64,000 bases of DNA from Streptomyces flaveolus (GTDB lineage Bacteria; Actinomycetota; Actinomycetes; Streptomycetales; Streptomycetaceae), in the NCBI RefSeq assembly GCF_000716535.1, contig NZ_JNWV01000007.1:194645-258644 (forward strand), given 5' to 3'. Positions 1 to 7,387 of this stretch are shown in pieces (positions within the stretch are counted from its first letter, which is position 1; every line of letters begins with the position of its first letter). The position numbers and the translations under genes were made by a program. The notes below the pieces were generated by a model. It did no database searches, had not been told where the DNA came from, and was given only the letters and a program-made list of their open reading frames with translations.

Positions 1-157
1 GTCCGGCGTGAACGTCGCCTTCTCCAACGCCCTGGACGGCTCCTCGCCCCCGCCCGCGAACGGCCAGAAACTGGGCGGCATCCGCCTGCACAAGGAGGAC
101 GGAGCCGTCCTGTGGGCCTTCGGCGACCAGGGCACCCGGGTGGCGGTGGTCAAGTAG
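1..157 (+). CDS. C-terminal fragment of an unidentified protein
   Basis: The window opens inside a reading frame (codons begin at base 2) that runs about 51 residues to a TAG at 155-157 and ends in VAVVK. The fragment has a Pro/Ser-rich turn followed by strand-like segments (GGIRLHKEDG, LWAFGDQGTR). This is too little to name a family. The stop overlaps the end of the convergent DUF2165 gene by 8 bases. The start and most of the protein lie to the left of the window. Confidence 0.6.
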   Translation, partial: SGVNVAFSNALDGSSPPPANGQKLGGIRLHKEDGAVLWAFGDQGTRVAVVK

Positions 158-656
158 CGTCCCGGCCGCCCGAGGGCAGCTGGTTGACGATGAGCGCGAC
201 GCCGCTGAGCAGGAACACGCGGGTCGCCGCGTCCAGGCCGTTCCACGTCTTCGACTGCCACATCGCGAACCACTCACCGCCGATCGCGATGAACCCGGCA
301 CCGAAGAGCAGCAGGAGCATCAGCAGGCCGTAGGTGGACCAGCGCCGGGCGAGGGCGTCCCTCCGGCGCGCCCACAGGTACGTCCCCCAGACCAGCAGCA
401 GCGCCGCCACGGTCTCCCACACGATGACGAGGACGTACGCGGTGTCCTGAAGTGCCGTACTGGTGACGGCCCGCCACATCAGGTCGTCGTCCTTGAACGT
501 CGTGTCCATCGCCAGTACGTGCCGCACGAACTGCTGGTTGGTCCCGAAGTCGGTGATGTTGCCGAGCGCGACCAGGGCGATGTAGAGGGCGAGTATGCCG
601 GTGAGCACACCGGCGGCGAGCCTGAGGCCGGTGTGATGGGTGGGGGTGGTGGTCAT
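150..656 (-). CDS. DUF2165 family small integral membrane protein
   Basis: This 168-residue protein starts with MTTTPTHH and matches the DUF2165 (COG5477) pattern. Near the N-terminus lies the signature GNITDFGTN, followed by FVRHVLAMDTTF and LMWRAVTS in the loop after the first membrane helix. About four hydrophobic segments are visible: LAAGVLTGILALYIALVAL, AYVLVIVWETVAALLLVWG, YGLLMLLLLFGAGFIAIGG and the C-terminal FLLSGVALIVNQL. Its function is unknown, and only an inner-membrane location is supported. The start is the first Met before the predicted first helix. Longer readings of this frame run antisense through the next gene and are not credible. Confidence 0.85.
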   Translation of the reverse strand: MTTTPTHHTGLRLAAGVLTGILALYIALVALGNITDFGTNQQFVRHVLAMDTTFKDDDLMWRAVTSTALQDTAYVLVIVWETVAALLLVWGTYLWARRRDALARRWSTYGLLMLLLLFGAGFIAIGGEWFAMWQSKTWNGLDAATRVFLLSGVALIVNQLPSGGRDAT

Positions 657-794
657 GGCTGGATTCTTCCCGGTGGCCGCCCCGGTCCGCCGTACGCATT
701 GCGCCAGAATCCGGCCGGGCGGCGCTGAACGGACCGTTCCCGGTCGATTACAGTGCTGGGCGTCGTACAGGCGGACGGTGCCAGGGGAGGTCTG

Positions 795-1910
795 GTGGGG
801 GCGACAGCCGGTGCCGTCTGGGGGCGTGCCGAACAGCAGGACTACCGGAGCCGGGTGCGGGGGACACTGCTCGGGGCCGCGGTGGGCGACGCGCTGGGCG
901 GGCCCGCCGATCCGCTGTCCCTGGAGGAGATCCGGGCCGCGTACGGCGGTGAGGGGCTGCTGGACCTGGCCTTCGGGCACGGGCGGCGCGGCACGGTCAC
1001 CCATCACACCCAGCTGACCCTGTTCACCGTGGACGGGCTGATACGCGCCCAGGTGCGCCGCGACACCGGCGCCTGGCATCCGCCGACCGATCTGCACCGG
1101 GCCTATCTGCGCTGGGCGGCCACCCAGCGGGACTGGGGGCCCGACGAGCGCCGCAAGGAAGACGGCTGGCTGGCCCGCGAGGAGTGGCTGTACGCCCGCC
1201 GGGACCCCACCCGCGCGCTGCTCATCGGGTTCGGCGACGACACCATGGGCACGCTGGAGTCCCCGAAGAACCCGGGGGAGCTGGGCCCGGAGGCGGTCGC
1301 CCGCTCGGCACCCTTCGGCCTCCTCGTCGGCTGGGAACCCCAACTGGTCGTCCAACTGGCCGTGGAGTGCGCGGCCCAGACCCACGGCCACCCCATCGCC
1401 TACCTGTCGGCGGGCGCGTACGCCGTGATCGTGCACGGGCTGGCCCGCGGCGACAGCCTGGACGGTGCCGTGCAGCGGGCCCTCGCCCTGCTCGCCGTCC
1501 GCCCCGGCCACCAGCCGGTCTCCGACGCCCTCCAGCACGCCCTCGGAGCGGTACGGCAGGGGATGCCGACCCCGGCCCGGGTGGAGGAGCTGGCCGGCGA
1601 CGGCACGGCGGACGGGCTGCTGGCCGCGTCCGTGTACTGCGCGCTGGTGGGGGAGGACGTACGGCACGGGCTGTGCCTGGCGGTGAACCAGAGCGGCCCC
1701 TCCGCCGCGGCGGGCGCCCTCACCGGCGGCCTCCTCGGCGCCCTGCACGGCGAAACGGCCCTCCCGCCGGCCTGGCTGGCCGAACTGGAGGGCCGTCCCA
1801 CGATCCTCGAACTGGCCGACGACTTCGCGATGGAGATGACCCAGGGCCCCGCGCTGCACGGCCCGGCCGGTTCGTCACCGGGGTGGCTGGCCCGGTATCC
1901 GCGGGCGTGA
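795..1910 (+). CDS. ADP-ribosylglycohydrolase-fold protein, catalytic residues replaced
   Basis: The frame has the ADP-ribosylglycohydrolase (DraG-like) fold signature near its start (GTLLGAAVGDALGGPAD) and the usual helical body of about 350 residues. GTG at 795 is chosen because AGGGGAGG (783-790) lies just upstream; an in-frame ATG at 753 lacks such a site. Active family members bind two Mg ions through Asp pairs, commonly in DDTQMTLFT and SGDSDSTGA contexts. Here the equivalents read HHTQLTLFTVDG and SGPSAAAGALTG, so both Asp groups are lost. The protein is probably a non-catalytic homologue that may still bind ADP-ribose. It stands alone, convergent with the symporter gene. Confidence 0.85.
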   Translation: MGATAGAVWGRAEQQDYRSRVRGTLLGAAVGDALGGPADPLSLEEIRAAYGGEGLLDLAFGHGRRGTVTHHTQLTLFTVDGLIRAQVRRDTGAWHPPTDLHRAYLRWAATQRDWGPDERRKEDGWLAREEWLYARRDPTRALLIGFGDDTMGTLESPKNPGELGPEAVARSAPFGLLVGWEPQLVVQLAVECAAQTHGHPIAYLSAGAYAVIVHGLARGDSLDGAVQRALALLAVRPGHQPVSDALQHALGAVRQGMPTPARVEELAGDGTADGLLAASVYCALVGEDVRHGLCLAVNQSGPSAAAGALTGGLLGALHGETALPPAWLAELEGRPTILELADDFAMEMTQGPALHGPAGSSPGWLARYPRA

Positions 1911-1931
1911 GCGGAGTCCCGGTGACAGCCG

Positions 1932-3491
1932 CTACGGCGCCCCCACCACGTCGTCGCCCGCCGTGGCCGGCACCGGTACCGCCGCCACCGCGTCGCCGTC
2001 CGTGTTGACCTTCTCGATGACGGCCAGGCGGGCCGGGGTGTCCTCCGGCTTCAGGTAACCGATGAGGATGTAGAGGACCAGGGAGACCGCGAGCGGGATC
2101 GAGACCTGGTACTGGAGCGGGACACCGCCGTCGACGCTCCAGTTGATGGGGTAGTTGACCAGCCAGAAGGCCAGCAGACCCGCCGCCCAGCTGGTGAGCG
2201 CGGCCGTCGGGCCGGAGCGGCGGAACGTGCGCAGCAGGCCGAGCATCATCGGGATCGCGATGGGGCCCATCAGACCGGCCACCCACTTGATGACGACGGT
2301 GATGATGTCCTTGAGGGTGGGCGAGTTGACCTGGGTCGCTACCGCCATGGACAGGCCGAGGAACACGACCGTCGTGACCCGGGCCGCGATCAGCCCCGAA
2401 CGCTCGCTCCAGCCCCGCGCCTTGGCCGACAGCACCGGCGCCACGTCCCGGGTGAACACGGCGGCGATCGCGTTCGCGTCGGAGGAGCACATCGCCATGG
2501 TGTGGGAGAAGAACCCGACGATGACCAGGCCCAACAGGCCGTGCGGCAGCAGTTGTTCGGTCATCAGGGCGTAGGAGTCGGAGCCGTCCGGCTTCTGCGC
2601 GTGGACCAGCAGCGGGGACATCCACATCGGGAAGAACAGCACCACCGGCCAGACCAGCCACAGCACCGCCGACAGCCGGGCCGAGCGCTCGGCCTCGTGG
2701 GCGCTGCCGGTGGCCATGTAGCGCTGGGCCTGGTTGAGCATGCCGCCGTTGTACTCGAAGAGCTTGATGAAGAGGAACGCGAGGAGGAACACCGTGCCGT
2801 AGGGGCCGACCAGCGGCTTGCCGTGGCCGTGCAGGGCCGGTTCGTCCCAGGCGCCGAAGAAGCCGATGTTCTTGTCGTTCAGCTTCAGCACGACGGCCAC
2901 GAACATCGCGATGCCGGCGAGCAACTGGATGACGAACTGGCCGAGTTCGGTCAGCGCGTCCGCCCACAGGCCGCCGATCGTGCAGTAGACCGCGGTGATC
3001 GCGCCGGTGATGAGGATGCCCTGGTTCAGCGAGACGCCGGTGAAGACCGACAGCAGGGTGGCGATGGCCGCCCACTTGGCGCCCACGTCCACGATCTTCA
3101 GCAGCATGCCGGACCAGGCGAGCGCCTGCTGCGTGGGCAGGTTGTAACGGTTCTTCAGGTACTCCAGCGGGGAGGCCACATGGAGCCGGGAACGCAGTCG
3201 GTTGATGCGCGGCGCGAACAGCTTCGACCCGATGGCGATGCCGAGCGCGATGGGGAAGGACCAGGTGATGAAGGAGGTGACGCCGTAGGTGTAGGCGATG
3301 CCCGCGTATCCGGTGAACATCACGGCGCTGTAGCCCGACATGTGGTGCGAGATGCCGGAAAGCCACCAGGGCATCTTGCCGCCGGCCGTGAAGAAGTCGG
3401 AAACGTTGTCCACGCGCTTGTGCGACCAGACGCCGATCGCGACCATCACACCGAAGTAGCCGATGAGCACGGCCCAGTCGAGACTGTTCAT
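1932..3491 (-). CDS. Sodium:solute symporter (SSS family)
   Basis: This is a 519-residue polytopic membrane protein with roughly 13 hydrophobic segments. The N-terminal pattern is typical of SSS/SGLT-type Na+ symporters: a first helix (LDWAVLIGYFGVMVAIGVW), then DFFTAGGKMPWWLSGIS and MSGYSAVMFTGYAGI. Such transporters couple uptake of a sugar, amino acid or carboxylate to the sodium gradient. The substrate cannot be read from sequence. The start is the Met of MNSLDW; a longer frame adds only a few residues before the first helix. Its neighbours (ADP-ribosylglycohydrolase-like protein and SDR) give no clear substrate hint. Confidence 0.9.
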   Translation of the reverse strand: MNSLDWAVLIGYFGVMVAIGVWSHKRVDNVSDFFTAGGKMPWWLSGISHHMSGYSAVMFTGYAGIAYTYGVTSFITWSFPIALGIAIGSKLFAPRINRLRSRLHVASPLEYLKNRYNLPTQQALAWSGMLLKIVDVGAKWAAIATLLSVFTGVSLNQGILITGAITAVYCTIGGLWADALTELGQFVIQLLAGIAMFVAVVLKLNDKNIGFFGAWDEPALHGHGKPLVGPYGTVFLLAFLFIKLFEYNGGMLNQAQRYMATGSAHEAERSARLSAVLWLVWPVVLFFPMWMSPLLVHAQKPDGSDSYALMTEQLLPHGLLGLVIVGFFSHTMAMCSSDANAIAAVFTRDVAPVLSAKARGWSERSGLIAARVTTVVFLGLSMAVATQVNSPTLKDIITVVIKWVAGLMGPIAIPMMLGLLRTFRRSGPTAALTSWAAGLLAFWLVNYPINWSVDGGVPLQYQVSIPLAVSLVLYILIGYLKPEDTPARLAVIEKVNTDGDAVAAVPVPATAGDDVVGAP

Positions 3492-3618
3492 GTGCCCGAT
3501 CGTGGGTCCGCCCACATGAACACGACAAGCAAGCGTAAGGTCAAGTCACGGTAAAATTGTTCGACTTGCTGATCGACGTTCATCAGTGTGAACGGCGGAA
3601 AAGTCTCGCGAAAGTGGC

Positions 3619-4407
3619 TCAGCGCATCAGCTCGCCCGCGTTGACCAGCAACGACTGCCCCGTGATCGCCCGCGCCCGGTCCGAGGCGAGGAACACCGCC
3701 GCATCCGCCACATCCCCGTCGGTGGCCAGCTCCGGCAGCGCCATCCGCTCGCTCAGCCGCGCCAGCACCTCCTCCTCGGGCACCCCCTCCGTCAGCGCGG
3801 TGAACCGGACGTACGCCTGCACCGGCGGCCCCCACATCCAGCCCGGCAGCACGGTGTTGACCCGGATCCGGTACGGCCCCAGCTCCCGCGCCAGCGAGTA
3901 CATCGCACTGGTCAGCGCCCCCTTCGAGGCGGCGTACGCGGCCTGCTTCACCTGCGAGGGCGCGGCCACCGCCGACTGCGTCCCGATGAACACCACCGAC
4001 CCGCCCCCGCCCGCCCTCAGCGCCGGCAGGCAGGCCCGGGTCATCCGCAGCGTCCCCAGCAGGTTCACGTCGACGACCGACCGCCAGGTCGTGAAGTCGG
4101 CGTCCTCCAGGCCGCCGAAGTACGAGTCCCAGGCGGCCACCTGCACCACGGCGTCGATCCCGCCGAACCGCTCCCGCGCCAGCGCCGCCAGCGCCTCGCA
4201 CTGCCCCTCGTCCGTGATGTCCGTCGCCCGGAACGCCGTACGCGTGCCCTCCGGATCGATCCCGGCCGCGCTCTTGGCGAGGTTCGCCTCGGTGCGCGCG
4301 CCGAGCACCGCGTTGCCGCCGTCCCGCACGACGGCCGCGGCGACCTGGTGGCCGAGCCCGGCCCCGACGCCCGAGACGACGACGGTCTTGCCCGCGAGCA
4401 GGGACAT
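3619..4407 (-). CDS. SDR family NAD(P)-dependent oxidoreductase
   Basis: This is a 262-residue classical short-chain dehydrogenase/reductase. The cofactor-binding glycine motif VSGVGAGLGHQ lies at about residues 11-21. The dehydrogenase catalytic triad is visible as Ser in GTQSAVAAPS and as Tyr and Lys in AAYAASKGAL (YxxxK). The C-terminus keeps the usual ITGQSLLVNAGE. A Shine-Dalgarno AAGGAGG precedes the ATG by a few bases. It is transcribed divergently from the EthD-like protein at 4481, and both promoters share the palindrome at 4434-4450, so the two genes probably act on the same unidentified substrate under one regulator. Confidence 0.92.
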   Translation of the reverse strand: MSLLAGKTVVVSGVGAGLGHQVAAAVVRDGGNAVLGARTEANLAKSAAGIDPEGTRTAFRATDITDEGQCEALAALARERFGGIDAVVQVAAWDSYFGGLEDADFTTWRSVVDVNLLGTLRMTRACLPALRAGGGGSVVFIGTQSAVAAPSQVKQAAYAASKGALTSAMYSLARELGPYRIRVNTVLPGWMWGPPVQAYVRFTALTEGVPEEEVLARLSERMALPELATDGDVADAAVFLASDRARAITGQSLLVNAGELMR

Positions 4408-4433
4408 GGGCCCTCCTTCGGTATGGCGCTTCA

Positions 4434-4450
4434 TCTGACGGGGCGTCAGA
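4434..4450. promoter_or_regulatory. Perfect 7-3-7 palindrome between divergent genes (TetR-type operator candidate)
   Basis: The sequence TCTGACGGGGCGTCAGA is a perfect inverted repeat with 7-bp arms and a GGG centre. It sits in the 73-bp gap between the divergent SDR (3619-4407) and EthD-like (4481-5320) genes, about 30 bp from each start. Position and symmetry suit a dimeric repressor such as a TetR-family protein. The regulator gene is not adjacent. Confidence 0.6.
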
Positions 4451-4480
4451 GTATGGGCGACCGCAGGAAAGGGGAACCGC

Positions 4481-5320
4481 ATGAGCGAGGACACCCGCAG
4501 CGAGCGGTACGCCGAACTGGCCGCCGTCGGCCCGTACGGCGTCCGCCCCGGCCACGCCCTGATCACCATGGTCGAACCGCACCCCGGCCACGAGTACGCG
4601 TACAACCGCTGGTACGAGGACGACCACTACTACGCCGGCGCGATGGCCATGCCCTGGATGTACGCCGGCCGCCGCTGGGTCGCGCCCCGGGAGCTGCAAC
4701 TCCTGCGCTGCCCGGAGAAGTCGGCCGTCGCCCAGCCGGTCACCGCCGGCTGCTACCTCTCCACCTACTGGATCGCCGCCGGCCGCTACGACGACCACAT
4801 GAGGTGGACGGTCGCCATCAACAAGCGCCTCAACCGGGACGCCCGCGTCTACCACGACCGCACCCACGTCTTCACGGCCTTCCAGGACCACGAGACGACG
4901 GTGTACCGGGACGGCGCCGCCGGTCCCCGCGACTTCCACGCCCTCGACCACCCGTACGCGGGCCTGGTGCTGGAGGTGATCGACGCCGAGTCCGCCGAGC
5001 GGCGGACCGCTCTGCTGGAGTGGCTGCGCGACCGCCACCTGCCGCGTCGGCTCGCCGGCTCCCCGGCGGCGATGGTGACCGTGTTCCGGCCCACCCCGCT
5101 GCCGGGCGACCGCATGACCTACGTCCGGCAGGTCGAGGGCGTGGACACCCGGCTCACCCTGCTGTGGTTCCTGGAGCGGGACCCGCGGGAGTGCTGGGAG
5201 GAGCACTTCACGGGGCTGGACGGGCAGGTGGCCGCGGCGGGACCGGGCCGGGTGGAGCTGGTGGCGCCGTTCATCCCGACGGTGCCGGGCACGGACACGT
5301 ACGCCGACCGGCTCCGCTGA
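4481..5320 (+). CDS. Hypothetical EthD-like dimeric alpha/beta-barrel protein
   Basis: This soluble 279-residue protein has an N-terminal stretch resembling the ferredoxin-like EthD/dimeric alpha-beta barrel families: ALITMVEPHPGHEYAYNRWY, then EDDHYYAGAMAMPWMYAG, where a short strand is followed by a conserved Trp-Tyr-Glu-Asp-Asp-His. A second barrel-like repeat may follow near residue 160. No signal peptide or membrane helix is seen. Divergence from an SDR across a shared palindrome suggests a role in catabolism or modification of a small aromatic or polyketide-like compound. That role is inferred. The ATG start matches GAAAGGGGAACC upstream. Confidence 0.7.
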   Translation: MSEDTRSERYAELAAVGPYGVRPGHALITMVEPHPGHEYAYNRWYEDDHYYAGAMAMPWMYAGRRWVAPRELQLLRCPEKSAVAQPVTAGCYLSTYWIAAGRYDDHMRWTVAINKRLNRDARVYHDRTHVFTAFQDHETTVYRDGAAGPRDFHALDHPYAGLVLEVIDAESAERRTALLEWLRDRHLPRRLAGSPAAMVTVFRPTPLPGDRMTYVRQVEGVDTRLTLLWFLERDPRECWEEHFTGLDGQVAAAGPGRVELVAPFIPTVPGTDTYADRLR

Positions 5321-5323
5321 CCG

Positions 5324-7144
5324 TCAGGGCTTCTTCAGCTCGTCGGGGCACGGCGTACCGCGCGGCAACTGGTACGGCGCGGCCAGCCGGTACGTGCCCG
5401 GCTTCGGCGCGAGCAGCGTGGTCCACTTGTCCCCGTCGACGTCCTCCGGCGTCGCCATCAGGCACGCCTTGACCTTGTCGTAGGACTGGCTCTTGCCGTG
5501 CTCGTCGACGATGCTCAGCCACGGCGAGTAAGGGATCCGGATCAGGATCCGCCCGGCCTTGCTCACCCGCAGCGTCATCTCGCCCTGCTCGGCCCGGTCC
5601 ACCACCGCGTTCGGCTCGGCGAGCGGCGCCGGATCGGTCACCTTGAACAGCTGCCAGTTCGCGTCGCCCCAGACCTGCTTCAGATACGGCATCCCGCGCC
5701 GCAGCAGCTGCCGCTCGCGCTCGCCGCCGTCTCCGTCCGGGTTGTCCTTGGGCAGCACCACGTAGTGCACGGCCCACCGCTGGAGCCACTCGTGGTAGTT
5801 CGCCGAGTTGAGCGTGTCGTCGTAGAAGAGCGGGTTGCGCTCCATGTCGGCCTGCCGGTTCCAGCCGCGGGCCAGGTTGACGTACGGCGCGAGCGCGGAG
5901 GCCTCGCGGTGCGAGCGGGCCGGGACCACCTCGACCCGGCCCTTCTCGGCGCCGACCTTCTGCAGCTCGTTGACCAGCGGCGCGAGCTCCCGCGCCCAGG
6001 AGGCGGCCGGGGTGGTGTGGATGATGTCGTCCACCGACTTGAAGCCGAGCCAGCCGACGAAGCCGAGGAAGGCCAGCACGGTCACGTACCACTTGCGGGA
6101 CTTCGGCACGGTGTACGGCAGGGCCGCGATCAGGGCCGCGCCCGCGAACATCATCGGCAGCCGCGAGATGTTCGACCCGATCTGCGAGCTGATCAGCCAC
6201 ACCAGGACGACGGCGACGCTGTAGACGGCGGCCGTCAGCCGGACCGTCACCCACTCCTTCGGCACCAGGAACAGGCACAGCAGGCCGTACGACAGCGGCA
6301 TGACCACCGAGCCGAAGCCCATGGGCTGGGTGCCGGAGAACGGGAACAGCCAGGCCGACACCGCGACCACCGCCGACGGCGCGAGACCCAGCGCCCACGC
6401 GCCCGGCCGCCGCTTCTGCAGGAACAGCGCGACCGCGACCAGGCCCACGAACAGCCCCGCGACCGGCGAGGCCATCGTGGCGAGCGCCGCCAGCGGGGCG
6501 GCGACCAGGGCCTTCGCCCAGCGTTTGAACCGCCACCGGTGCGGCCAGCAGAACACCGCCGCCACCGAGCCGAGCGCGAACATCGTGCCGAGCCCGAAGG
6601 TCACCCGGCCGGAGATCGCGTTGCACAGGAAGGCGAAGACCCCGGCGAGCGAGGCCCACAGCGGGTTCCTCACCGACCGGCTGCGGATCAGCACCGTCGT
6701 CAGCAGACCGGCCGAGACCGTACCGGCGATCATCATCGTGGTCCGCACGCCGAGGACCGACATCAGGTACGGCGACACCACGCTGTACGACACCGGGTGC
6801 ATGCCGCCGTACCAGGCGAGGTTGTACGCCGAGTCCGGGTGCCGGCCGACGAACTCCGCCCACGCGTCCTGCGCCGCGAGATCGCCACCGCTGTTCGCGA
6901 AGGTGAAGAACCAGATGATGTGCAGCACGCCCGACAGCACCGTCATCGACAGCGCGGGGTGCCGGAGCAGCCGCTGCCGGAGCGGTTCCAGGGCGGCGAG
7001 CGGACGGGCGCGTCCGCCGGGGCGCACCCCGGCGTCGGGCTCGGCGACGCGCCGGCCCGGGTCAGTCGTGGACAGACGTATTCGCGGGCCGGATCCCGGG
7101 CCCGGATCTGCGTCGTCGGCGTGTGTCGGCTCCGCTGTGGCCAC
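5324..7144 (-). CDS. Polytopic membrane protein, possible GT-C-like fold
   Basis: This is a 606-residue protein. About 65 charged/Pro-rich cytoplasmic residues come first. Then about 11-12 membrane helices run to roughly residue 340, followed by a long extracytoplasmic C-terminal domain (about residues 345-606). The first external loop, after helix 1, contains SGGDLAAQDAWAEFV and HPVSYSVVSPYL, an arrangement reminiscent of membrane glycosyltransferases (GT-C/6-pyruvoyl-type Streptomyces proteins). I do not see a clean catalytic motif. Automated annotation often calls such proteins MFS transporter, which the topology does not favour. It ends 3 bases from the convergent EthD-like gene. Confidence 0.65.
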   Translation of the reverse strand: MATAEPTHADDADPGPGSGPRIRLSTTDPGRRVAEPDAGVRPGGRARPLAALEPLRQRLLRHPALSMTVLSGVLHIIWFFTFANSGGDLAAQDAWAEFVGRHPDSAYNLAWYGGMHPVSYSVVSPYLMSVLGVRTTMMIAGTVSAGLLTTVLIRSRSVRNPLWASLAGVFAFLCNAISGRVTFGLGTMFALGSVAAVFCWPHRWRFKRWAKALVAAPLAALATMASPVAGLFVGLVAVALFLQKRRPGAWALGLAPSAVVAVSAWLFPFSGTQPMGFGSVVMPLSYGLLCLFLVPKEWVTVRLTAAVYSVAVVLVWLISSQIGSNISRLPMMFAGAALIAALPYTVPKSRKWYVTVLAFLGFVGWLGFKSVDDIIHTTPAASWARELAPLVNELQKVGAEKGRVEVVPARSHREASALAPYVNLARGWNRQADMERNPLFYDDTLNSANYHEWLQRWAVHYVVLPKDNPDGDGGERERQLLRRGMPYLKQVWGDANWQLFKVTDPAPLAEPNAVVDRAEQGEMTLRVSKAGRILIRIPYSPWLSIVDEHGKSQSYDKVKACLMATPEDVDGDKWTTLLAPKPGTYRLAAPYQLPRGTPCPDELKKP

Positions 7145-7387
7145 CTGAAGGCACTCCCCGTGTCCCGTCTTCTGTTCTCGGCCGCTTCCCTCGGAGTACC
7201 CGGCCGCGTTCCGTCCAGTTCGCGGCCCTGTCCCGGGACCGGCGACCTGCCCCGATTCGTGACGCTAGCACGCACCCCGCCACGGGGCTCCCGGGTGGGG
7301 GCTCCGTGACGGGGTGCGCGGGGGACGGGGACGGGCGGGCGGGGGCGTACGGCCGGGGTGGGCGGGGCGTACGGCCGGCCCGGCGGG

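Noticed and set aside
150..1859. 569-codon minus-strand frame spanning the ADP-ribosylglycohydrolase-like gene
   Set aside because: Only its last 168 codons (DUF2165) have natural composition; the rest is antisense to a recognised gene in very GC-rich DNA.
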